Part shown: positions 37,761-51,390 of the stretch, piece after piece
How positions within the stretch are numbered: the first letter of the stretch is position 1
Layout: each line of letters begins with the position of its first letter
Assembly (NCBI GenBank): GCA_009741485.1
Contig: CM019227.1
Coordinates: forward strand, 14,122,669-14,186,668
Reading direction: 5' to 3'
From: Malurus cyaneus samueli
Taxonomy: Eukaryota > Chordata > Aves > Passeriformes > Maluridae
Length of the DNA: 64,000 nt
The notes under the pieces: model-generated
Seen by the model: the letters and a program-made list of their open reading frames with translations, nothing else
What the model was told of the DNA's origin: nothing
Database searches by the model: none
Made by a program: the position numbers and the translations under genes

Positions 37761-38149
37761 AGGTGTAATCACCAGCACATCATTCATGTTCCCTTCCTCT
37801 CTTCTAGATTTACCACCCCATTTCTCCACTGGTGCCTGGGATCTCAGAGTTAGGAAGCGGTGATAAGTCTGTCCTAGGCAATGCCCTGATACCGGTGATT
37901 ACATTTCAAAAGTCAGTATTCCCAGGACACAGCCCTGCAGAGGACAGTCAGGGATACCTGTGGGAACAATGCTGTGCCATCAGGTGTCCCTTGCCTCCCT
38001 AGAGAAGTGGAAGCTTCCTGAAGGTCTCCCCACTCCAGGATGGAGTAGATTTCCCCTCTACTTGATCATGAGTGGTGTGGTGGGTGTAGCAGTGACCCTG
38101 CCTGCTGGGCAGCTGCCAATCCTACTGGGTTTTTTGGCCAGCTAATGGG
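37761..38149. other. Non-coding stretch, nothing recognised
   Basis: A GC-moderate stretch between two AT-rich blocks. No gene or repeat is seen. Confidence 0.5.
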
Positions 38150-38480
38150 CATTTGCTCAATTCCACGTGTTGCAGCGCTTAGCACTTGGCCCCAGAGAAT
38201 TTTGTGTGATTAATGCATCAAAAGACTTGTCTTAAAATCCTCCTCCCCTCGCTTTCCAGCTTTTTATTCTCTCAGTTGCATTTTCTCTTTGTTCCTTTCT
38301 GCAAACCCTAGTGTAAATGTTTTTTGAGTAATTAATGTGTCAAATACCAGACCTGAATTTTCATGGGCAATTAGTGGGCTGAGTAAAGCCAGCAAAACGC
38401 ATTTCAGTTTTAATAGTGAACTGTGGCTCATTTGCTGTTTTGCAGAAATATATCCTGGAATACTGAGAGCTTCGTACGCC
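38150..38480. promoter_or_regulatory. Possible regulatory block with TAAT words
   Basis: It contains CACGTG (about 38165), TGATTAATGCATC, GAGTAATTAATGTGTC and GCAATTAGTGGG within about 200 bp. The CACGTG is a perfect E-box and the three TAAT words are homeodomain-type cores. Repeat-free. Function is inferred from motif density alone. Confidence 0.22.
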
Positions 38481-41400
38481 TGTATATTTTTTATTTCTGT
38501 ATCATCTACCAAAGCTCCCTCTCCTTTTCTATTTTTCACCACATACAAGATGCTGCTTGTAGTCTATTACAATTTGCATATTGTCCTTCTGCCTCATCGA
38601 TAATTGATCAGGTTAACATCTGCTTTCTGCTGGTGCCAGGAGAAATACGTTTGTTTCCACAGGACTCTGTAATTTCTCAGGGCCCTGGAGAACTGCACTC
38701 CCCAAAAGAGGGGTTCCATGTGCCCCCCACAGCAGCACAAGGTACACAGCCTGCCCATGTGGTTGTACCTCCCTGAGGAGCTCAGGAGAGGCTCCAGGGA
38801 TGTGTAAGAGCTCACTAGCTGACTAACACATCATGGCACAGCAAAGTTTCCTGTGTAGGCAATGCAAGAACATTATAAATAGGATCACATAGGAACCTCA
38901 CAGTCCCCAAGTCCTGCTGAAAGTGTGAGACACCCGTTGTGAGGAGAGAAGGTGAAGGCCTGAAAAACTGCCCAGAGAGAAGTGCTGGTGAGCAGATTTA
39001 CCAATGAGATATGTACTGCCAACCAGTTTGTAAGTGTGGAAACTACATTGCTTTGATATTGCAGGGCTATTAGAGGGACTTTCACTGTCTCCATGGTTTC
39101 TGGGGATTCAGCTGTCTGATTCAAAAAATACCTGAATCCGAATCAGTTCAGCTTAGAGACAAGCAGTCAAAATGATTAGCAAGGCAAGGAGATGGTTCAG
39201 ACTCAAGGACACAGCATAGTAGTCTGACTGGCACAATCCATCACAGGTTGGATGTATCATAATTGTACACCACAGATTTGTAAATAATCTCTTTCTTGGT
39301 GTCTGTGTTGACAGGGAATAATATATGTGAGAGCTCCCTTGGTAGGTTACCTTCTGTCTAAACACACTTAAGTGTACCCAGCACATCTTTAGGAGGCTCC
39401 TAAGGAGCATCACAGGAGGATGAGATTGAGCAAGGCAGAGAAGCTGAGGCATGCCATGACCTGGAGGGCAGGCTGACCTTCCCACCCAAAGAACTGCCTT
39501 TCTTGGGGACAGATAAAAGGGTTAAGATTAGGACAGCAGGTATGCAATAAGGCTTTCAGTGTGCTGTTCTGTTTTCCTAAACCTGCTGTGCCTTTGAAGG
39601 AATAGATGTGCTCTCAGTGAAAAGACTGCCACCCTCATTGGAATCTACAATTTTAAGCACATCTAGATAAATTCCTGCTAGCACCAAAATACAGATTATC
39701 AGAAATGCATGTAATGTCCCATCAGTACTGCCGGAACCAAAGTGCTCTCAGCCACAGATAGGGAAAGAAGGGAGGACAGTCACACGAGGAGTGCATGGGA
39801 GGGATAAATGTGCAGATCATGTTCTGGTCACCCATCACAAAGAATGAGGATGAAAAGCACCGTTACTGAGGAGAGCAGGATGAGAGTGAATTTGTCAACA
39901 ATCAGTACACAATGCCACATGGGATGGCAATTTCTAAATGCAATTAATAGCTTAGGGTGAACAGTTTGAGACAAAAAGCAACCTCTGTATTGCTTTGGAA
40001 GGTACCAAGCACCCACCCCAAAGAGTAAAACTCTCTGCAGGTACCTCTGCTTGACTTCATATCACCAGGCCAGGGTCCTCCTGTGCAGGACACTGTAATT
40101 GGACCTTTTGCTCACCTGGATGTATTTGTCCCTGTCAGGTACCTGCTGTTGTAGTGTTTTAAAATCCCCATGTCTAGTAAACATAGGGATACCAAGGCTA
40201 CTTTTCCACATTTCACCTGCTCCATGCATGGCAGTACAGGTGTTTCTATTGATGCTCACATTAAAAATCTCAGAAATTCATTCTGGAAAGGAGAAGCTCT
40301 TTCTCTGCATTTCAGATACCCATATGATTCATAACCCACTCCTTCCTCCCCAAGACCTATACTGTAGGCACTAAGACCTCTAATAAGCTTAAGGGAAAAT
40401 AAAATACATCAAGGAGGATCAAGCAGAGTTGCAGCAGTCGAACCCCACACCAGACAGGCAGGCAGGTCCCTGCTATGAAGCCAAGAAACAGACAGAGAAA
40501 AATGAGTTGTCAAGGAGATGATTCTACTGAAGAGACTCCTCCTGGAGCCAGACATCTGGGTGCTTCACATGCCAAGTTTAAACCATCAGTCAGCTGGTTG
40601 GGGCGGCTGAAGGGGGCAAACCAGGAGTAAATGTTCATTGCCAGAGCTGGGATGGGGGTGCTGCAGCACAGACCCCACAGGCTGCAGCTGCTGCCTCTCC
40701 ACTTCCAAAATCTGCTCATCCTGAGGGGACGGGGCAAGAGCAGCACCCTGCCATTTCACTTGCTCCAGAAGGCTTCCCAGCTGCTTTTTGCAGCTCTAAG
40801 TTTCATTTTAAGTTTCATTTTAAGGTTATAGCTCTTTAGGGTTTACCCATCATGACAGCAGGTCTCTCATTTTCTATTTTAAGTGCAGAGACCTGAAGCA
40901 AAGCTCATTTATATGGATTACAAGAAAACAATAATCAAAGTGATCACCACTCCAGACAAATACAAATTCACATCCTAAGACAGACAGGAGAGCTCCAGGC
41001 CAGTTACTCAATCCTATGTCGTCCCATTTTCCAAATTATTCTGAGTTTCACAGCATTTTCAATGCAGTGCTCTTTACGGACAGTATGTTTCTAGACTTTC
41101 TGCAAAGAAACTGTTTTAAGCCCAACTTTCTCATCTATAATATAAATTTTCAGAACCTGGTTACATGTAAACCTGGTTACATAAAAGAAGCTTCTGATCA
41201 TCACATGGCTCTCAGCAATGCATGTATTTCTGTGTAACAGTTCTGGAGTTCCAGCTTTACACTCTCAAATCCAGCAACTAAAAATCAAGAACAATAAAAC
41301 ACAGAAAAAAAAGTATGCAGGTATAACATTAAAGCATTAAGCAAAACAAAAGTAAATGGTACTTTCTGTTTACAAGGATCTGCAAATCCATGCAAGAGTT

Positions 41401-44400
41401 TAAATACCCTGATAACTGCAGCTGGGCAAAAAAAACCCCAAAAAAGCAAACTATAGGAGGAAAACACATCATGGTTAGCATTTGAACTTTAACTGAAGTT
41501 TAAAGTTCTTTCTAGGAGGGCAGAGTAAGGATGTCATTCATCTTCAGTTTCAGCAATAAGCCTGAATTTGCTCTTTTTCCAAGCTTTGTTCGTCACATGC
41601 ACCATGCTCAGAGCTTGTGTTTTCCCTTAGTTTGCTGATGATCTTATTATATCCTTACTCATGAGAAAAACACTTTAGTGCTCTGTGAAAGGGGAGCGGT
41701 TCTGAAGTGAAGTACAATTTACAGCTTCGGAACACTGGAATAACTTTGGGTATAAATCTGCGGCAATCATGTTTTTTCTACCTGAAGTCACGGAGACTTA
41801 CAAGCAGCAAAAGAGGAAAGTCCCAGTTAAGTTCTTCACTTCTGTGAGGGAAGACTGACAAGACCATAACTGAGAGAGAACTACTGGCCATGAAATATGG
41901 GTTGGAGATGAATTAATGAGATGGGAATGACTGTGGTTGTCCAGCTCAATTTCACATTCCACTCCTTCCCAGCAGTACAGGTTTCTCACCATGTCTATCT
42001 GCTGATCGAGTCTCAGGTCAAGATTTCTGAATGTTTCTATTTGAAAGGGAGGGTATCTACAAAAAATAACACTGGAGTCAAATACACATTGGCTACCTTG
42101 ATGTCCATCTGACTAATGCAAGAACAAATATGAAGTTTTTAAGGTGATCCTTCAAGCCAAGAAATTCCTATTAGTTTTCTTAACACTATTACAATATTTG
42201 GCATATAGTGCTCATCCAGGATTTCCAATGAAATCAATGGGATTCTCTCTTGCTTCAATCCAAGGCCAGCAGATTCTCTGTCCCTGTTACCAAAACCCAC
42301 ATTAGAAAGATTCTGAAATCTAATAAATTTGTCTGCCAAACCAGAGCCAGTTCCCATTTTTGGGACAGGACACTGAAACCATCAGTTTCTGCTCACAGGT
42401 TACCTGCTGTGCTTTATGGACTTTGTTTCTTGGGTTTTCATAAACTTTAAGTTTTAATGCTGTTTGAACTCACAGCTATCAGGCTTCTGGTCAGCTCTGG
42501 AACCCCTTAAGTTACCAGTATTTCATCCTACTGACAAAAATCCCCTGGAAGTTACAAGAATAAATCAGGAAAAAAATACGAAAATTGCAGCCCACTGAAA
42601 AATATTTCCAGTACCTGCACAGAAAGAGAAAAAAGCATCAGACTCTGATAAAAAAAGTTCAAAGACATAAATCAGACTTAACCCTCACTTGTACCTTCTG
42701 TTAAGGCTTAAACCTGAAACTATGTGCTATTAGCTCGGGTTTTGGTTTAAAAATGAGCTAGCAATGGCACCAGTAACCAAGCAACAGTAATTGCTTCTCT
42801 GAGATTAAACCACAACATGACATTAAAGCTCTGCTACTGAACTTCCCTACAAAGGTGCAAAATTTTTGCAGGCAGAAGTTAATTATGTAGAAGGGCAATT
42901 TCAATTTAAGTTGCAAGCGGCTCTGAGCTGTATGGAAGCAGGAAACAATGAGGTCAAGAGTTCAGCCTACCTGAGTTTTAAATCTAGAGGAGGATTATTG
43001 TAGCTTCCAATTTATAATTGATGCATCCAGCCTCTCAAAATAATTTCAACTAAATCAAAATAAATGACCTTTAAATAACTGCTATCCAATAATATGGCTG
43101 GACTCCACAGATTTTGCCAGAGCTGTAGTTAGAATTTCACTTCTAAAGTGATAATACTACCATGAATAAGAACTAGAGGGCATTGTGTATCTTAGAACCA
43201 AACCACACAGTTCAGGCTACCCTTTATGAACATTCAAACCTATTTTCAGATAACTAGTATGGCCTTTTATGTTTACAGATATGAAACCACTCCTTTGAGC
43301 TAATTATCTCAACTTGAGAGTACCATTACTTTACAAATGATATTTTTCTTTTCTATTAACACATTTAGATTATTTCCTTTTATTTTTTTTCCTTAAATAT
43401 AAATTAATTAAAAATTAAGGGTCAAAGCACTTTCTTATTTGAGTGTTATACAGCTCATGTGATTTTCAGGTATGAAATATTTAAAGCCATATCTAGTTTT
43501 AAGACAAGTTTCTGAGATTAACTGGGGAGAGTGACATTTTTCAATCCACAATATCTTTTAGTTTGCTATTGGTGCATGGAACAGAGAAAATATGTTTTGG
43601 AACATCAGCTGAGTGTAGAGGAAGCAAGAAGAGGAAGGTGAAAGGAAACACAAAGCAAACTAGAATCCTGGAACAGCTAAAAGCTTATGAAACTTGGACC
43701 TAGTTTGCCATGATTTCCCTGCATGAGCTCTGATGAGACTGTTAGGTCTTTTTTCATGCTTCTATTCTCCACCTGAAAAATGAAAATATCACTTCTCATT
43801 TCTCTCCCTTAGAGGCCAGGGTGAAGATAAACCTACAGAAAACACCGTGGCCATGAAATCTGAAGTCCTGAGACAAGTTGGACAGAAAGATAAGACGAGG
43901 CTTAAGAGATCTGAGGAACAGACATGAAAGAAAGGAGTGGCTGATGGTTTCAACACTGCCATGCAAATTGACCCCACTCTGGCAGGTGCAAATCAGCCCC
44001 ACTCGATGGGTGCCGTGCTGGGTGTGGGGTTCTGCTGACCGAGCTTGTTCTAGATGGAGTCCATACCTCTGCCATGGCTGAGCTCATGTTGCTTTATGCT
44101 GAGGACACCACGAGTTCCCCCCTGGTGGCAGATATTCCAGATATTTCTCATAGCTGCTGAGTGCAGGAGTGGCTCCTGCAGCACACTGAACCATGCCAAG
44201 AGTCTGTTGCTTAAACAGTTTCCTCACACCAGAAGGCACAGAGGCATTTTTGTCACTTGCACAGCAGTTGCCATTAGGAAGTCAATGTTTGCCAACATAT
44301 CAACCCAGTAGGCTGCAATTGTTCCATATGCTTAGGATATGGAATTTCTGTGGTAACCGTCAAATATCCAAGTGCTAATAGTGACTGCTCTCCAAATATT

Positions 44401-47400
44401 GTTATTTTAACTCCTTTCTCAGAGCCAAGAAGGAAATGGACTTCTCGCCCATCTCCTTCTCAGCACCCCCACTGCTTTCCAGCACAATTCCCTTCTATTT
44501 TCTTTAACAGGGTTAATGATAGAACAATTCTACCTTTCACTGTTGTCACAGTTCCTTTTCATGCCCACTTTTAACAAGACAATAATGACTTTGTTTCTGG
44601 AGTATGGGCAAAGAAATCAATGTGTGCTTTGCCTGATCCTCAAGTGATAGTCTGCGATGAACAGATGAGACCTAAAATGCCTGGCTTTGCCAGGAAAGAG
44701 AGCATTATGTCAAAAGCAAAGCAAGTATCCAACATTTCCCAGCTGAATACAGAAGATTATAGTGTTTAGCCTTATAGAGGTGAAACATCTGGAACAGGAA
44801 TGCAATTCATAGCTCTGGATCACACAAACTAAACTCTGACACACTAATGTTAGTACTCCAGTGTCTAAGTTGAAGATCACTATTCTGAGAGAGTTTGAGT
44901 TAGGAAGAAATGTAGGCAGCAACAAAATGATGCTGTTGAATGCACTATGGGCTCACAGCCTTGCAGGGAAGACTGAAGGAAGTCAGTCACTCTAAGGTGA
45001 TGTCTGCTCACAGATATTTGCTTTTCAGGAGGGGAACTGCAGTGAAATCGGAATGAGCTCGGATGAATTCCTCACCATTACTCTGCAGAGATGTGAACTG
45101 CTCCCTCACAGGCAGCTCTATGGTCAGAAGCTGAACTTATTTGCTTTTCTACAAAACGACCAGAACCTTCTTACTGATATTAAACCACCAAATTTTAATT
45201 CTGTTTTCTTTCATGTTTTCCTTATTATCTGCATATGAGGTTTGTTGAGTTTTGTGTTTGCCCTCCTTCTTCCCGGAGGTAAACTGTTCAACTTAAATTC
45301 TGAGCACAGATTGCAAAAACACTCCCACTGGACTTACAGACAAGTAATGCTCTTAATTAGAGAGAAGCAAACTAGTTCAAACAAAATAAGAACCAGCCCA
45401 AACTTCAGACCAAAATATGAAGGGAACTTCTTTATTATTAAAGACAATTATTTTCTGCCCAAGCTCTCTCTTTTTTGTTTGTCCTCTCCGACCTCTCACT
45501 TATTTTTGGAACTTTTTTTCTGTCTGACACACTGCAGACAGAGAACCCAACTCCTTTACTCAGTAATGATTGTGATATAAGATTAGCTGCTTCCTGGGTC
45601 ACTGGTCAGCAGTCACTGTCAAGAGCATCCAGGACATTTAAATTCCCCTGAAGTTATGTTTACTCCATACATTCTTGATATTTATCTAAATGTCCAATCT
45701 TGTGCTGACTCATGCTCCCGGCACCACTGCAAAGGATTTAAGTGATAATAATGAGTAAAACAATCCCTTCTATTAAGATGGTTTTATTTTTTTAGTATCA
45801 CAGCAAAAGCTGAAAATACTCCTGACACTGACTCTCACTTCCCTGAAGCTTGAGATCTGCAAGAGAAGCTGTGGGATTTAAATATATGCCAGGCCTTTCA
45901 GGAATGAGATGACTGAATGAACACCCATGCTAATAAATATGCATAGATTGAAGAAATAAAACATTTTGGAACTGTCTTTCCCTGGTTCTGGACAGGTAAA
46001 ATAATATGAAGGGGCTTGGAACAGGGGGTAGAGAAAGCTGAAGTGTGCAAGAAGAGCACAATGGATGCCAAAACCTGGCACGCTGTTTCCATCCTCTGCT
46101 CACTGTTTGACCTTGAGAACCTCCCTCTCTCCTTCCCGTGGCAGAAAGACTTTCACTGCCTTTTCTAAAGCACTTCAAGATCTGCATAGGAAAATTGTTA
46201 TTATGTAATTCCCATTCATTGAAATATAAGCAAAATCAAAATAACCATCAATGTCAGATTATAGTTTTATAGCATGACAACACAAATAATGTTTGCACTC
46301 TCTGTAACACAAACCCATAAATCCTCAGTGGATTAACCTTTCAGAAACCCTTGCCAACTGTTCCTGCCACTACAGCACAATTCAAATCTCAAGCTGCCAA
46401 AGAGCTCTGTTGCTGTTTTCAGAACGCTGCAATCAATCATGTTAAGGAAGGGAAGATGAGAGAGCAGATTAAGCAGAGACAAAAATGTTAACTTTAGAAG
46501 TAAGCTTCTAACTTTAGTTTTTACTGGAAAGGAACCTAATATAACTCGAAAAAACCTGAGAAGCTCCCTCAATTTCCCCTTCTTGCTTACAGGATTTCAG
46601 CTTCAGGAGACTCTTCAGCCCAGCACACAAATGTATCTGTCCCACAGCACAACTTGTGCTTTGAAGGGGTGCAATCAGCACAAAACCCAAATGCACAGGT
46701 GATAACAGCCCCTGCAAAAACTCCAGCTCCTGGAAAGACCAAGAACATCAATTCTCCTGGAAGAGCTCACATTCAGAAATGCTCTGATCCATGCTTGTTG
46801 ATGTTACAGCTGAACTCTCCACCTGTGATTGAGTTTAAATTTGAGAGCCAGCAATGTAATTGTGCCCCAATGAGCTCAGTGTAAGCTGCAGTACCTGCCC
46901 AAGAACTGGAGAAATCCTCCGGCTTCTCTTGCCAAAAGGAATTTCCTGGTGGAATTTCCTGCAATCTTGTTATGTTTTATTTTGATAAATCTGCTAATTT
47001 CCCTTTGTGTTCTATGACTCTACAGATAAGAAGGATTACAGCCCAAATCTCTGTGTGTGCATTACATTATTTGTGCTATGCATAAAATCTGTGCAATGGA
47101 TGTACACATACAAATGCTATGGCTTCCTATTTTTTATATCTGCATATGCCTGTAAATATATACAGATTTATGTGTATAAATATAATAACTAACACAGGTC
47201 TAACATAAGCCTGTTAGACACATAAAGCTCTGTGAACATCAATGTAAGTTAATTATTCTTAGACAATGATATTCCTTTAACTGAAGGTATTTTCTTTTTC
47301 AGATATGAATACAATATTTTCTCATTTAAAGCATACATGGGTTCTCCATAGTTTCATCAAATTTTTATTCTCCCTTTCCCCCTAGGGGAGAATGCATGAA

Positions 47401-49190
47401 TGCCACTGTCATAAAAATTAATGGAAAGGAAAAAGAAAACAAACCAAACCTAATTTCAGCCTGGTCAGACTAATGATGTGCGTGATGTTAAATGAAACCA
47501 GAGGAGCGAACATGCAAAGGTGACCAGCACTAACACGAAATCCCAGCTCCCAAACCCAGACTTTCACCAGACTTTCACTACAGACCCACTCCCAAAGTGG
47601 GCTGAGGTGTGACACCAGAGCTGAGGGTCATGACAATATATCCTGAGTGCCACTGATACCAGCTCTTCTGACAACTTTCAAATCCGACTTCTAGGCTGTG
47701 TGCAAGGGGGAAATTGCATATGTTTACCTGTCTCACACAGCTAATTTCATTAAAGCTCACCAAAGGCTTCAAAATTAGGAGCAAACACTGAATAAGAAAT
47801 AACTATTAGGCCTTATAGTCATGGGAGTACGATGAAAGGAAGAGAGGGTAAAAGACTGAAAACACCTTCTGAATTTCTAGATCTGCTCAGATCATTTGTT
47901 CTGTTTATAAATGAGTATCCTGCTACACCTTTTGTGGGAAAAAAACCCCAATGAAACAACACCACAACAATTACAATCTATGAATTAGGGATGTGAAAAC
48001 TACATCATGCATAATACATTTTTCACTTAGAAGCATCCAAAGTTTGCAGTCTCTTATTTGCTTCATTTTAATACCAAGGCAATTTTCATGGATTTCAAGG
48101 GTTCAAGGTTCTATGACTGCTTTAGCAACCCATTTCCACACACAGCTGATCCCAATGAACTCATTCCTGCTGGGATCTCAGACACTGAGCCACGCTGCCT
48201 GGAGCCACGGGTAATGCCTAAACCTGGAGGGCTCAGTCGATCTGCTCAAGTGTTTCAGCAGAAACTTGTGCCTGTGCATTCCCTGGAGACCACAGTCCCC
48301 TCCCACAGCAGATCTAACGGATGTTATTCATTGCTGTTATCCTGTGTGACTGCAGAATATACAAGAAATAAACCCAGCTTGCTGTAACCAATAAACAGCC
48401 AGATAACCCTCAAGGTTTATATAAATCATGTGTATCTGCTTTAAAATTCTCCTGAGGTCACAGAAATAGCAGAGACACTATCTAGCAATCCGCACGTATT
48501 TCCTGTTTTCAATGTCCTAATGGCAATCCTTGCATCTGTGGATGCAAAATTTCCCACAAATTTCAGCTCCTCTGTATTACCAATACATGTTTTAGCCTCT
48601 GCCTGAGTTTCCCATCTGCTCTGGGAGGATCTGAAGGCTGTGGATGCACTTTGGGAGCGGCTCTGCCTCTTGTAAGGATGCAAACAGCAGGTTCCAGTGC
48701 TGTCACCGATGCACAAATCCCACCGAGAGGAGCTGTGCCGGGGATGGCCTGATGCATTAGTAGTCAGGAGGAGTAACCTTTGCATTCCAGCACTTATTGC
48801 TGCTGCCAGGCACCTCTGTGCTGATTTACAGGCACTCAGCTTTGATGGGAGTGCAGGAATTTGTTTCTCTCAGAGTCAGACCGAGAGTAAGCACGAGCTT
48901 ACAAACATTGATCCCAAACACACTCAGAAAAGGCACAGGAGAAAGACAAAGCACCAATCCAAGTTACATCCCTTCCTAGGAAATAGAAAAAAAGAAAACA
49001 AACCTCCACAGTCCTATCAAAAACCATGGAAAAAACAGCAACATGCTTGCTCACATGGAATTGGAGCTGTGATGCAAAGAGTGGGAATTTCATGTTAAAC
49101 ATGCAAACCATCATTATAATTTGTACTTCTAGAATAAAAAAAGGTATGCTTTATTCTTGGATGTTTATGCAGCACAAGAAGTTCTGCCTG

Positions 49191-49192
<2 letters not shown>
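38481..49192. other. Long non-coding stretch, no gene recognised
   Basis: About 10.7 kb without a supported gene. Short two-copy direct repeats occur at 40800-40826 (AGTTTCATTTTA), 41155-41182 (AACCTGGTTACAT) and 46938-46960 (GGAATTTCCTG). At 42220-42240 and 43400-43435 there are AT-rich words without clear meaning. No transposon is clearly nameable. All frames are short or lack domains. Confidence 0.55.

Positions 49193-49224
<32 letters not shown>
49193..49224. repeat. Poly-A tract, 32 bases
   Basis: A pure A run on the + strand. It could be the tail of a processed retrocopy, but the sequence to its left shows no recognisable gene or LINE. Confidence 0.95.
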
Positions 49225-49229
<5 letters not shown>

Positions 49230-50539
49230 AGTATTTTTTTAGCTGGAAAACTAAACAGGAGCTAAATCTGCTCACTGCCAACTGGCTGCAGTGGTTTGGA
49301 CTGAAAGGTCCAGAGAACCCCTGGAGAAATTCATGTTGGGAGGCTTGAGAAGGAGAAAATTAATTTAGGGAAACAAGTGTGTATTTGGCAGAAATAAATC
49401 ACCTGGAGGTGGTCTGAAACACCAAAGCTCCCTGCTGGCTGATGGAGTGGGGATTCCAGCAGGGAGCACAGAGCTGCCACTGGAAATGGTGCATTCAGGT
49501 CATTCTTACAGATTACAGTAACCATAAATTTCAAATAGTTTTTTCAGACACTTCAGGTGCAATTTAATAATTTCAGTGGTTTAATAGGCAGGTAAGGAAG
49601 ACTCAAGGATGCACTCTGTATCACCCACTCCTTATTGGGTCTCTCTACTCTTTAAATGCCTATAACCTAATTTCCATATCTAAATTTTTATTGGTCATAT
49701 TAAATTGCTTTTGAACTGTCTTCTGTAAAGACAAAAATATGCTATCATTTCTATAAAACTACAACTTCTTTGCGAACCTGACTATCTTTATTTCCCAATT
49801 GTTCAGTTGCAGAATTACCTTATCCAAGATCTTCCTCCTCAAAACCCACTCTGATTCCCACCACCTTACTGCTCACAGTGTTAATTGCTGGCACAGATTC
49901 TTCCCCTGCCTTATCTTACAGTCTCACCTATTCCTGTGCAATCCTAATATCTATGGACATGGTTTGGACCCACATGGATTTATTTTGGATGCACGTACAA
50001 CAAAGCAGGAAAACATGGAGATCTTTAAAAAAGACATTGTGCAGCTACACAGCAAGAGATCCCTGGGGCAGACACAGCAGGAGGGCACCTGTGTGCTGTA
50101 AAATGCTCTAATCCTCCTGGTACATCACAAACACTGCCATGTCTCCCCAGGTATGGCTCCTTTTTGTCTTTTTTTAATTCAGGGCACATTACTGAGAATT
50201 TATTCTCACTGCCTACACTGTTTCATTTGAAAGCTACCCAGGGTAGTCTGACACAGATGCCAAATCCAAATTTGGTGAGTAAAACTGAAGTAAAAAGAAA
50301 AAGAATCAACCCCAAAATAACAAAATCCCAAGCCCAAACAGAAAACATGCTCCTGGACAAATGAGCATAAATTATAACAGAAGAAGAATTATAATAAAGA
50401 ATAGAATTACTGGATAAATGAATTAGTATGACTGTTTTGTGTAGAAGTCAACACAGCTTTTGCTGTGACCCTCAAAGCCACTGCTGCTCAAACCTCCTTG
50501 CTAAGAGTACTTTGAAGAAAACAACAAGCGTGAGTGTAA
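49225..50539. other. Non-coding stretch, nothing recognised
   Basis: No gene, no repeat that I can name. It is bounded on the right by the old LINE. Confidence 0.5.
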
Positions 50540-51390
50540 GAGAGTCTGAGCTGATACAGTCTATTTGTATTTCCAAAAGGTATCTGACAAGGTCCCTCAT
50601 CAAAGGCTTTTAAAGAAGCTCTGCTGTGACGGGACACAAGGGAATGTTCCCTCACAGATAAAGGGGTGGTTGAAAGACAGGGGCCAAAAGCAGGACAGCT
50701 TTCAGAGCACAGCACATCACCAGGGGATTCACCAGGTACCCAAACCAAGCCTGCCCAAAACGGAGCTCACAAAGGGCACCAACACTGAGCTGACAACATG
50801 TTCTCAGGATATCAAGTTTTTCAAGGTAGAACTGTTTTTTCCAGTGAGGTTGAAAGCCAGCTGTGAAGAGATGCAGGAGGCTCCTGTGATACTAAAAGGC
50901 AAATCAGTTTCTGTAGTGATACATGTGACATAATGCATATAGGAAAAACTGCTCAGTTTTGCATGCACAGAAATAGGTTCTGAACTGTTCATCACTGAGA
51001 GACCTTAAATTGTGAGAAGCTGGTTTGATGAAAGTGGCAGCCTTGTTTGCAGTCACATCCCGAAAAGAATTCGGCAAAAACAGACAGAGAATGTGCCAAA
51101 TGTTTTCAAAAGTACAGCTTCCATACAAAGAACTGTCACACAGGCTGACTGCGACGTTCCTGCAGAAGAGGTGAACGAAGGGATATGACAGAAGTCTATA
51201 AAATCATAACTAGCACAGAGAAAGAGCTAACAAAGGAAGCCAACAGCTGCTCCATCTGTATTCTGCTGCAAGAGGGAGGGACAGCAGTAACAAACAGGAA
51301 AATTTTAGAGAGGCAAAAGGAGGTACTACTCCCCAGAACATCTAAATATTCTGGGATAGTGATTATATGTATGAGTTCAAATATCAGCTA
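50540..51390 (+). mobile_element. Ancient CR1/L3-like LINE, degraded
   Basis: From about 50565 a frame reads VSDKVPHQRLLKKL then QGNVPSQIKGWLKDRGQKQ, matching the wording of the CR1/L2/L3 reverse-transcriptase segment that follows the F.KAFD motif (KVPH..LL.KL ... G......I..WL.DR.Q). The catalytic FADD part is not recognisable. Further right, GTGACATAATGCATATAGG fits the usual 'CKVMHIG' region, and at 51179-51250 GGGATATGACAGAAGTCTAT and AAAATCATAACTAGCAC give MTEVYKIITSTEKE, the typical C-terminal 'GDMIEVYKI' block. Pieces lie in different frames with stops, so it is long dead, and much older than the CR1 at 24180. Confidence 0.85.

Noticed and set aside
49193..49224. Poly-A tract as the tail of a processed pseudogene
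   Set aside because: The sequence upstream shows no recognisable coding remnant, and no flanking target-site duplication was found.
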